Of a stretch of 64,000 nucleotides of DNA, positions 47,101 to 59,100 are shown one piece after another. The notes beneath the pieces are model-generated. The model was given only the letters and a program-made list of their open reading frames with translations. It was not told where the DNA came from and did no database searches. Source of the DNA: Semisulcospira habei (taxonomy: Eukaryota > Mollusca > Gastropoda > Semisulcospiridae); the NCBI GenBank assembly GCA_036245525.1, contig BTPG01000005.1:124005558-124069557 (forward strand), given 5' to 3'. The first letter of the stretch is position 1. Each line of letters starts with the position of its first letter. The position numbers and the translations under genes were made by a program.

Positions 47101-50100
47101 ACTATCTCCGAAGTCGCCCGCCGGCGCGGAGATTTAGGGGGGGCGGAGGCTACAGGAATAACAATGCTAGGCACTGACCTGTCCTCCATCGGCGTAGCAG
47201 TTTCTAAAGTCCCAGGGCAGCGACGCTGATAAAAATCCCACATCCGTGACCACTTCTGTTCCCTCCAAGGCGCACAAACCGCGCAGGAACGAGCAGAGGA
47301 GCAGCCAGAACACGGCAAACACAACTTGTGGTCGTCCGTGGGCCATTGAAAATCTTTACAACGTTTACAGGTGCGAAGTTGAACACTGTAACACAAAGCA
47401 GACGCTATTTTGAAAAACACGTGGGCCGTGAACAGTGCTCACGACCGGTCGAGGGCTAAGCCCACAAGAACGAAAAAATTCCAAGGGAGGTACCGACGAG
47501 AAGTAAACGGCCCGTTTACTCGTAGGCATAACCCGAGGCCTTACCTCGTCATCCTGATAAGCCACTAAGGTGAAGAGCAGAGAAGAGAAAAAGAATCCAA
47601 ACGAGAGAGGCTGAAACCGGTGACCATCCACGTTTGAGCAAAGGGTACGACTGGGGTAAGCTACGGCGCATGACCGGATAGAAGGAGGGGAGACTACCCG
47701 GTCACTTGGTTACACTCTCTTTCTCTTCTTACACCCCTTGTTGGGTAGGTATACACAAGGGTGCTTAGGCTGAAATCGGGTAAGTAAAGGGGTATATTCC
47801 ATACAGTAATGCCATCGGTAATGGATTTTGAGGAAACAAACATAAGACTCACTTCGTACGTGAGCCAAAAACTCTGAAGCGTGCTTCATCCTTCTTTATT
47901 ATTTTCTGTAGGATTTATAAGCGTTATGATTCAAGGCGTGAATGTTTTCGTAGAACCTGTAGCTGCATGCACAAGGGTGATAACCATATTTTATGATATC
48001 ACAACTGAATAAGCGCTGCTAATAATATCAACCTTTAAACCAGCAAGAAAGTTCAAGGATACAGTGCTAGATTAACCCTTTGGCCTTGGCTGTCGGTAGG
48101 AATCATTGCGACAAGAAGCACTACCAACAGCCAAAGTGTTAGTCTGACTGGACTAATCCACCCCCATCTGGGCCTATCAATCAAACATTATGGCCCGTAC
48201 ATGTCCAATGGCTTGTGTGAGATCTTCATACTCACCTTCAAATGTTGTTCAAGAAAGGCAAAGCCCTTATGGCTCACGTGTATTGACCGATCCACACGTG
48301 TGACAATAAGTAAAAGGATGTCTTCTGCACTAACAAAATCCATGTTTTCTCAAAATTTAATCAGTTTTCACACATCTGTGAAACCCCCGTGACCCTTGAC
48401 CTTTGCGATGAGTCAACTAAATTAGGATATCATCAGCTACCTTTGTGCCAAACTTGATTGAAAAGTTTGCAAAAATGCTGATAATAACTACAATTATTGG
48501 CATTTTATACACATTTGTCAATCTCTTGTGACCCTTGACCTTTCCAAAGGGTCATCCAAATTAGTATGCATAGATAGGTCTTACCATCAGGTATCTCTGT
48601 AGCAAGTTTGGGTTTGAAGTTGTGAATTATATAGTATTTGAGGAAAAACATCATTTGACCAAATATGGCTATTTTGGACCTATTTCTTGAGCTCTTGTGT
48701 CCCTTGACCTTTCCGAGGGATCAACCAAATTAGTATAGTATGCATAGAAAGGTCTTACCATCAGGTATCTTTGTACCAAGTTTGGGTTCGAAGTTGTGAA
48801 TACTATTTGAGAAAAAATCAATTATGTCCCAAAATAGCTATTTTTGATATATTTCCTGATTCCGTGACCTTGACCTTTGTGAGGTCACTGAAATTGGTAT
48901 GTTTAGAAAGGTCTTGCCACAAAGTATCCTTGGGCCAAGTTTGAAGACTGTAGCTTGAATAGTCTCCGAGAAAATGCCAACGTTAAAGTTTACCATGGAA
49001 GACGGCAGACAGACGACCATCGGCCCAGAACATAGACTCACTATTGCTTCGCACATGAGCCAAAAAGTAATTATTAGGAGTGAAAGAGTTAATCAACTCC
49101 TCACTTCTGACTAACCTCTTGACTGCAACTGATGATACCGCTCTGAGGAAAGATGTGTAGCGTCTTTTCTACAAATGGTATCATCAGCACTATTCATGGG
49201 ATTGAAGTTCTTATCCCTATAGTGCTCATATGGCTGCACACGTAACAAAGATTAAAAAAAGCGGGAGTATTGTGCATTTACCTGCTGGATGACCTTGACG
49301 AGGTCCTTGAGCACCTTCTGTCGGCGTCCCTTGTTGGTGATGACTGCGGTAGTCAGGTATCGCAGGATGTGGGGGCACATCGTCTGGATAGCATTCAGGT
49401 ACCTGCACAAAGCAGCAGAAAACATTTGTGTGCAGGGCTTGGGCAACACCACAACACAGTGAATGCTTGAGTCCATGCCGCCTAAGAGGCACAGATCCTC
49501 ACCAGCGCCTGCAGCTTGTGTTGGGTTATGAGAATTGGTGTATGCAAAGTCATGAAAATGCTCACAAAGTCATGAGAGCTTTTGTGACCAATTTGATTAT
49601 GGGTAAAATCTCAAAATGAAATGCAACTATTTCACAATTTTTTTCAATGTGCTGATCAAGACTATTCATTTTCTTTTGAGTGTATACTTACAGAGGTTGA
49701 TAAAGGAACAGGTCGATGATAAGGTCACGTCCCTTGGCATGGTTGAAGAAGACGAAAAGACTCCAGTGTATCAACCATGTCCTCTGCTGCAGCGCCTGAA
49801 GAGCGTTTGCGAATGTCTGCAACATATAATTTATATTTACAAAAAATATCCCAGAAGTGTGACACAGTCATGATGACATACAGGAGTTGGAATTTCACAG
49901 CTTACTTAAATTGCAATGCTGAATCTTCTACAATGTTATGCAGAACTGGAGAATGTTCCAGTTCACTATGCCACACCAAACAGTGCGTCACTAATGTTTG
50001 GCAAGATCTTTTGCCATTTCACTTTACTGCTCCAGATAGCATTGAGAGGGAAGCCCTTATACAATTGAGCCTCAGTATATTGTGGTATCTGGGAGTCAGA

Positions 50101-53100
50101 GCCACACCGCGTTATTTGTGATTGGGTTATGGTAGTGCTGAATTTACTCTGACTTGTAAAGAAAAACAACTTGGTGAGCAGAAGGCCCTAGTTTCGTTAT
50201 TTGGGTTTAACGCCGAGCAGGCTACTAAGGCCATCTCACGGCGGAGAAGGCCCTAGGGCCAATGTCGGCCTTAGCTAAGCACGGGCCAGCTCAGGCTAAT
50301 GTTATCTCGAGGACCTTGCTCACTAGGCATCCTTGATTGAGCCATGTGTCCATGTTATATCAGATACCACAGTATACTGAAGCGCATGATAATGAGGCTG
50401 ACCAGACCTGTACCATACCTTTCCTTTCACACCCCGAATGGGGCTGGAAAATGTATTTTTCTCTAAAATGTTTTTTTTTTTTTTTTAAATACTTACCGAT
50501 GGTATTACTATATGGAAGGTACACTTAGCTTACCGATTTCAGCCTGAGAATCCTTTGTGTATATCAACACAACCGGGGAGTCGTTACCAAGAAACCATGA
50601 GTAGCCTCCCTTCATCCCTAACCGGTCACGTGTGCAATGGTGTCACACCAGTCGAGTGCTTAGCGCTCCGACGGCAAGCGGGGGTAGGCAGAGGGGCCCT
50701 CTGAGTAATACCATCAGTAAGTATTTTTCGAAAAAATAAATTTAGGGAAAAATACATTTGTTTCCTCAAAATACATGCCGATGGCATTACTATATGGAAG
50801 AATAGCGAAAAGGAGAAGGGTGCCGCCCGCTAGGTCCCGCCACTGCTTGTGCTTAGCAGTCACAAACAGGAGCAACCTCCCGAAGACTTCAGCTAAGCGG
50901 ACCTAGGGTGCCAGAGGCGCCGGGAGGGAGTGTGTTGCGCCGCAGCGATGTCCCCCACTAAGGCCAGGCTCTCCCGCTGGCCCAAGAGGTCCATGAGGTA
51001 GAAGCGGGCAAAGGTGGAATCTGCCCACCATCCGACAGTCGCCACAATGTCTCGCACGGTGCAGTTTCGGTCAAACGCAATGCTCGTGGAGACCGCTCGA
51101 ACCTTGTGCGCCCGGATATGCAGCCTCTTAGCCCCGTCCGGGGTGAGTTCCTTGTACGCAGAGCGGACGACCCAGCGCAGCCACGAGGAGATCGTCTACG
51201 CAGAGATATCGTCCCTGCCAGGGGATAACAGCAAGAAAGAGGCAGGTCTGGCCACGCCAGAAAGGCTTTGTCCCACGAAAGTAGACTCTCAGCACCCGGA
51301 CCGGGTCCTGACGGCGGGAGTGTGAGTGGCCGCAGGACAACCACTGGGGCCCTGGCCGAGGGGAGCCAATTTTTCGCCAAGAAGGCGGGATTCGTCAGAA
51401 AATGTACAGAGCCATTCAACCTGAACTGTAGACAGGCCGGGTCTACTGAGAGAGCGTGCAGCTCGCTGACTCTGGATGCTGTAGTGAGCACAAGCAGGAA
51501 GCAGGTCTTCATGGTCATGTATGCCAGGCAGGCCAAGGGCAGCAGTTCGAACCTGCCCGAATTCAGCCAAGTAAGGACCCAAGGGAGGTCCCAGCGAGGG
51601 ATCAGCAAGCGAGTGACTGGTCGCCGGAGCTCGAAATGGCGCATCAGGTCCGAGAGGTCCGGGCACGCCCCAGGGTCCGCGCACCCCAGATGACGGTACG
51701 TGTCTGCAACCATGGAAAGGTACCCCCAGATGGTGAAAGGGGGAGGTTCTTTTCCTGAAAAACCAACAGGCAAAACTCGGCTAGCTGGGGCGATGTCAGA
51801 GCCGTGGGGGGGAGGGGGGGGGGGAGGGAGACGCGCTGACTCGCACCACACCCGGAAGACTCACCACTGTGCCTCGTACACCCGGCGGGTGGAAGATCTG
51901 CAGGCCGCAGCGATAGCCTCCACCCCCGCACGCAAGAAGCCTCTTGCGCGCGGCAAGGGCCTGCCGCACAACCTTGAGGCGTGTAGTAGGAGCCGCTCTG
52001 GGCACGGGTGAAAGAGCTTTTGCCTGGGCTGCTTAACCCTTTGAACCCGGCAAACCGCTGTAGCAGTTTGAGGCCTCGTATACCCTTCAGCCCGGCAAAC
52101 CGCTACAGCGGTGTCAGGTGTTTTGTATCACGCGCCCGGTGACGTGCGAGCCTCGCTGCGCGTGTGGTGACCTCGCCCTTCACACAGACACATCCTGTTT
52201 ACACTGACAGGGTCATGTACGTTCATCTGTGGTATGCGGTCAGTTTCAGTTGCGGCGCTAGCGCGGGAATTACGGTCGGAATGGCGAGTGGATGTGTAGA
52301 TTTTCGGAGTGATACAATTTTGTGTTTGGAGACATGGTTTCAACAACAGATAGCTTAGATGTATTGGGACATGTGTACCAACCTACCGCATGGCAGCATA
52401 ACCACATGTTGGCAGTGTCAGCTGGAGCGATCGCCGTTTGAGGCACTGACAACAGCAATTACTTACAGCTTGATTCTGATGCTGAATTCGGAGGTTCTAA
52501 TTGATATTCCGTTTTTTTTTATGCCACACCTTGGTGCACCTGTAGGTGACTCTGTGGACACCAACGACACACATTGGTCACGTGTAGTACGTGTATAGTC
52601 TTTACAACACTGGTACTTCCATCCGATCGTGTACGAGACACAACACAGACACACTGATCATCATTCGACGCCGCTTATTACATGTTGTCTAGACCGTGGA
52701 TATACCTTATCAGTGGCAGGTGTAAACATTGACATCTGGTGACAAGGTAGGAGCCTTACGTTGTATCGGCATGCTGGAAATGCATGGACACATACGTGTC
52801 ACAGTAATAGACGCCCTATTTAATAATGCATGTTAAGTACCAGCGACCTGTCATGCATGAAAGACATTTTTTTTTTGACGTTTATTGTCACCTGTCACTA
52901 TTTTTGTCACCAGGCATTACAACACATGTGACACAGTGTGGTCAAATCCATAAAACGGTAGTCCATCCAATGGCAAATCTGTACATATATACCTATATGG
53001 GGATATCTGTTGTAAAGTATTATTTACAAATATTTTACAGTGCACACCCATTTCCAACAGAAATTTGCCAAATAAAGTCAGAGCTGAAGGGTGTATAGAC

Positions 53101-56100
53101 TTCTTATTTACTCAGGGTTCAAAGGGTTAAGCATCATGAGAGGGGTGGGCAATGGCAGAGGAGGGTCCGCGGCGAGGCTGAGGAGATTGGTGGTCCAGCT
53201 CCTGCTCCAGCTGAATGGCGCGACAAGGAGAAAGATCACATTGCAGCCCATGAGCTTCAGCAAGACCTTGGGCACTAGCACCATCGGAGGGTATGCGTAG
53301 GCCATAAGGCCCTCCCCAAGAGACGGAGAGCGCATCCACCGCCCACACGAGGGGGTCCGGGAATGGGGCGATGAAGATGGGCAGCTGCCTGTTCCATAGC
53401 TTTGTGAACAGGTTGATCAGCGGGGTCTCCCAGTGCGCGCCATATTTTAAAGGCATATTTAGATCTTGTCTTACAGCCCTGACCTCGCGCTGGGACCATA
53501 CGGCGTTGAGGCGCGTCCCCTGGGTGGTGGATAGGGGGTCCCTCGTGAGAGGGGTGCACTGAATGAAATAAGGTGCCGTGAACCAACATGGTCTAAGGGA
53601 AGGTGACCCCGACAGAAAACCCCTGGTCCTCCTAGTAAGGGGGTTGGGCATGGGGGTAGCTTCCCCACCCTGCAAAAAAGGAAATAGCTACAAAAACGCC
53701 GACGAAAAGACTAACAGTAATTCCTTTCCTGGAGGAGGAAGGTTCTTCTACTAGAAGACTTATGACGTCCTGTGGTGAAAGCCGGAAGTCTTCGGAAGCC
53801 ACAGGACCGAGCCGCCTCTCTCTATCCAGGGATACAACCATGGGCACATGGAACGTCAAGACCATGTACCAGAGCGGCAAGGCCGCCCAGATAGCAGCGG
53901 AAATGCAAAAGTACAACCTTTCCCTGCTAGGCATCAGTGAAGCCAGATGGACGCAGTCTGGCCAGAAAAGGCTGTTAAGTGGGGAGATGATTCTGTATTC
54001 AGGTCATGAAGAGGAGAATGCCCCCCATACAGAAGGAGTAGCACTCATGCTGTCACCAGTGGCACAGAGAGTGCTGATGGGCTGGGAACCTCTTGGGCCA
54101 AGAATTATAACAGCAGCCTTTAGAACCAAGAAAAAGCTCAAGCTGAACGTCATCCAGTGTTATGCGCCCACCAATGACAGTGACGAGGAAGAGAAACAAG
54201 AGTTCTACGACCGACTCCAGAGTGCCGTGGACAAATGTGCGGAGCGAGACATCACCATCGTCATGGGCGATTTTAATGCCAAAATAGGGGAGGACAACAC
54301 CGGATACGAAGAGGTGATGGGGAGACAGGGACTAGGCTCGGAGATGAGTGAGAACGGGGAGAGGTTTGTAGACTTTTGTGCTCTAAACCGACTTGTCATT
54401 GGAGGCAGCATCTTCCCACACAGAAGAATACACAAAGCAACTTGGGTCTCACCTGACCATACAACAGAGAACCAAATAGACCATATCTGCATTAGCAAGA
54501 AATTTAGAAGATCCCTTCAAGATGTTCGAGTGAGGAGAGGAGCAGATGTCGCCTCCGACCACCATCTGCTTACCTTAAGAATGAAGCTCAAGCTAAAGAA
54601 AAGCCGCACAGAGACAACAAGAAGACAGCGCTATAATGTAGGCCTCCTGAGAGAAACTGGAGTTAGAGAAGAGTTCAAACTGGTGCTGTCCAACCGGTTT
54701 CAAGCGCTACAGGAGCTAGTAAATGAAGAGGAGGCGGTCACCACAGAGCAGCAGTGGAAGGCAGTTAGAGAGGCGCTGAACTCAACCTGCAAAGACACTG
54801 TAGGGTTCAGGAAACACCACCACAAGGACTGGCTGTCGGCACAGACCTTGAAGAAGATAGAAGCGAGGAAGCAGAAGAAAGCAGCGATCAACAACAGTCG
54901 CATGAGAGCAGCCAAAGTAAGGGCACAGGGGGAATACTGGGAAGCCAACCGCGAGGTGAAGAGGAGTATCAGGGCAGACAAGAGGGCCTACACAGCAGAG
55001 GCAGAAAAGGCAGCAGGCAGCGGCAACATGAAACAGCTCTACGACATTACCAGAAGATTGTCGGGTAAGTATGGCCATACAGAAAGACCAGTAAAAGACA
55101 AAGAAGGCAAGCCTATTGCAGACAGAGCAGACCAACTCGACAGATGGGCCGAGTATTTTGAAGAGTTACTGAACAGACCTAGCCCACCCGACCCCCCCGA
55201 CATCCAGCCGGCAGAGACCGACCTACCCATCAGCTGTGACAGACCCAGCCGGGAAGAGATCAGAAAAGCAGTGGCATTTTTGAAGAATGGCAAAGCAGCA
55301 GGGCCAGATGGCATCCCAGCGGAGTCTCTGAAAGCAGACCTAGAGACAACAGTTGAGATGCTGTACCCACTGTTTGGAAAGATCTGGGAAGAGGAGGTGA
55401 TGCCAGCTGACTGGAAGGAGGGGTACCTAATCAAGCTTCCCAAGAAAGGCGACCTCAGCAAGTGTTCCAACTACAGAGGAATCACCTTGCTGTCAGTACC
55501 AGGAAAGGTCTTCAACAGGATCATCCTAGAGAGAATGAAGAGCTCCGTTGACCCCCAGCTGAGAGACCAGCAAGCAGGATTCAGGAAGAACCGATCATGT
55601 ACAGACCAGATCGCCACTCTCCGCATCATCGTGGAACAGTCTCTGGAGTGGAGCTCCCCGCTGTACGTCAACTTTGTGGATTATGAGAAAGCATTTGACA
55701 GCGTGGACCGAGAGACTCTGTGGAAACTCCTACGACACTACGGTGTACCCACAAAGCTCGTCCGCCTGATCAAGAGCAGCTATGATGGCATGACATGTCG
55801 CGTGATCCACGAAGGGCAGTTCACCAGAGAGCTCCAGGTCAGAACTGGTGTCAGGCAGGGGTGTCTGCTGTCTCCGTTCCTCTTCCTACTGGCCACAGAC
55901 TGGGTCATGAAGATGACCACAGAGCACAGACGAAGTGGAATACAGTGGACACTGTGGACACAGCTTGACGACCTTGATTTTGCAGACGACTTGGCATTAC
56001 TGTCCCACACTCATCAACAAATGCAGGACAAGACCACGAGGCTTGCTGACATCTCGTCCCAAGTGGGCCTCACCATTCACAAACAGAAAACAAAGACAAT

Positions 56101-59100
56101 GAGGCTGAACGCAACCAGGGAAGAACCAGTCTTGCTTGCTGGCACCCCGTTGGAGGAGGTGGAGTCCTTCACCTATCTCGGGAGCATCATAGACAAAAAA
56201 GGCGGCACTGATGCAGATGTCAGAGCACGAATCGGTAAAGCCAGAGCAGCCTTTCTCCAGTTGAAAAAAGTGTGGAGTTCCGGAGAGCTGTCACAACACA
56301 CCAAAGTCCAGATTTTCAACTCCAATGTAAAAGCAGTTCTCCTATATGGAGCAGAGACATGGAGATTGACAAAAACCACAGTCAACAGAGTACAGCCCTT
56401 CATGAACAGTTGCCTTAGAAGAATTTTGAAAATCCACTGGCCAGAGAAGATCAGCAACGTCAGACTCTGGGAGAGAACAGAGCAGATAACAGCAGAGAAT
56501 GAAATTGGGCGAAGAAGATGGGGATGGATCGGTCACAGTCTGAGAAAGCCAGCTTCCAGTATCACTAGGCAGGCATTGTCATGGAACCCCCAGGGAAAGA
56601 GGAAAAGAGGTAGGCCGAGAAACTCCTGGCGTCGAGACCTCCAAGCAGACATCAAGAGACTGGGAACCACCTGGAGTAGAATTGAAGGAGAAGCACAGGA
56701 CAGGAGTTGCTGGAGGTCTCTCGTCGATGGCCTATACCCGGGTAGGGGTGACAGGCGTAAGTAAGTAAGTTACAGCCCTGAAAATGACGAGTAATTTACT
56801 CGTTATGGCGAGTGATTTTTTTTTGGGGCTTGTGCATTTTCCAATCCAACGGCGGCGAACCGCCAGCCGAACATCGGGTACGCCGGCGCGTGACCTGATC
56901 GCACTGCCAGCCGCCTCTAACATCACTTTGCGGCAGTAGCCGAACACGTCACAGGAACTGTGCGTACCATAACAGTGGTCGGTGACAGTCGTTCTATTTT
57001 TAGTGATGAACTGGTTCGTTTAGCCGCTCGCTCAGTCGCGGATGCGTTCAAAATCGACCCGACGCCGGGATCCGTGGGAGTGTAACAGGGCGGGCAAACG
57101 TTTAGTTTATGTGTGGTGTCACCATGTTATTACAAAGTGCGCGCTACATGTTGAACGCGTTACTTGCTGTGACGTCACCATAATACTATTATGGGATACG
57201 GCATCGTGCGTTTCACTTTCGATCTTGAACGAAGTTGTACATGGCGGAGAAAGAGCAAAGGAAGCTGGAATGCTTCGGATTCTTCAATCCGGCACTGTCT
57301 GATCTTGATAATCGCTTAGAAGAAAGTTGCACTTCAACACCGCCATCTCCATCGACAAGCGACAGAACCATAAATGCTACCCCTGGGCCGTGTCATTGCA
57401 CCGCCGCTATGACGGAGTTTTCAGAATTCATGGCTGTGCTGCGTGTATTTCCATGGCTAAAGCACGACGGCACTCAAATGGCATGCGCAATGTGCACTGA
57501 GGCAAACTCAAAAAGCAAGTCCAGAAATTTGAACAGAAATAAGTTTGTCAGTTTTCAGTTTTAATCGTGGTCGATCCATCTTCTGGTACACAGTTATTAG
57601 GCAAAAATTGGAGAAACACGTCTTCTGAGTCGTTAAACGGGTTGAAACAAACTTGTAAGTACATCAGTTCTCTCTCAGTTCTCTCTCACCTCACTCACTC
57701 ACTCACCCACCCACCCACACACCCACACCCACACACACACCATCACGCACACACAGTTTAGACAAGTCACACTTTGGTTGTCAATCTGCCGCGTTCAGCA
57801 GAAAACGCTATTTTTTAGTTCCCAGTCGCGGCACTGCACAAAGCCATCTCGCTGGACATTATGCACAAGCGCTACCCTCACAGCAGCTGTCCTCACATCA
57901 ACACAGGCGGGTCTGCACAAGACGCTGTGCGGAACGAAGGAAGTGGCGTGTACATCTGTTGTGCAGACCACACTACTATCTCTCCTTACCAGCTGGCGGC
58001 AGCAGCTCCAACTATCGTACAGATCTGCAGGTGCTCAACACAGCAGCAGAGCACTAGCTAGGGTAAGGCAGCAGCTTGATCCCCTGATCTCCTCACCAGG
58101 AAGCTTCAAGATAGACTGGACGCCCTGTCCACAAAATAGTGTTGCAGTGGATTCCAGTGCATTCTGGAGTAGCTGGGAAGAGGTTGACAGCCTGGCCAAA
58201 GCAGGCGCCAGACTACCTCAAGATCACAACCTCCTGTAAAGAAACCTAGACACTACAGCAACAAAGTGATTGGCAACAGCAGAATGGCTGCTGCAGCCCG
58301 TGGGCAGACGACATCAACAAGCTGAACAGGCCAGGCCACCATCTTCCATCTATGCACTGATCACTCTGGACTCGCCTCGTGAGACTGGGTCTTGCGAAAC
58401 AGCCCTATGCGAATGTGGCGTAGAAAATCAGTCTCCTAAGCACATTCTCCAGACCTGTCCATACCGAGAAGTGGTCCGCTGGCAGCTCTGACCAGAAGAC
58501 ACGTCCCTGTACACCAAACTCTGAAAACCTGCTGCCGACCTCTTGACAGCTCACTTATTGGCATCAAGAACAATATAAGATTTAATGACGGCCATCAAGA
58601 AATTGAACGTTGCAGAAGAAGAAGGCAACTGTTAGGAACCATGAAACTTTATTTTGCATATTCATATTTACACCTTTCTAGACTAAAAAAAAAATGAAAA
58701 GAAAAGGGGAGACCATAATAGACCCGCCTTACGCTAGGTAAAATATCACCTAAAAGACCAGCCATTTAAAAATAGTTACAATTAAATTGATTCGTCACAT
58801 TGAAATTAATGAAATGATCACAAATTTGTATGCTCAATATGCATATTTTGTTATGAAAACTGGCAACAAAAATATTTAATCAGATGAGCATGACGTAAGC
58901 AATTGTTATAATCATTTTGCGTTCCTTTGCGAACTGGTAAAATGCGGGTAGGGCAGCAGATTTAGCCACTGTGGCCCTTAAATGCATCACAGCATCATAA
59001 AATCAGGTTGGGAGTAACCGTGGTACTCTAACCTAACCAATAAAACCTAAACAGGACCTATCAGTTGTATACAAAATTTCTGAGGGCATCAGAAACAACG

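Larger units (their letters stand above)
41968..47840 (-). mobile_element. DIRS-type tyrosine-recombinase retrotransposon, structurally complete (DIRS-1)
   Basis: The two ends are inverted relatives (41968-42180 and 47640-47840), and next to the 3' end (left) lies a circular-junction sequence (42226-42322) complementary to the left terminus followed by the complement of the right terminus. This is the internal complementary region peculiar to DIRS elements. Minus-strand frames run gag-like, RT, RNase H and a tyrosine recombinase. There is no target duplication: joining the flanks GGGC-AAAA and CATAAGACTCAC recreates the repeat seen intact near 49020. Several single-base lesions (see ORFs) make this copy inactive, unless some are sequencing errors. 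It lies in the 8.6-kb EIF3E intron, sense to the gene. Confidence 0.93.
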
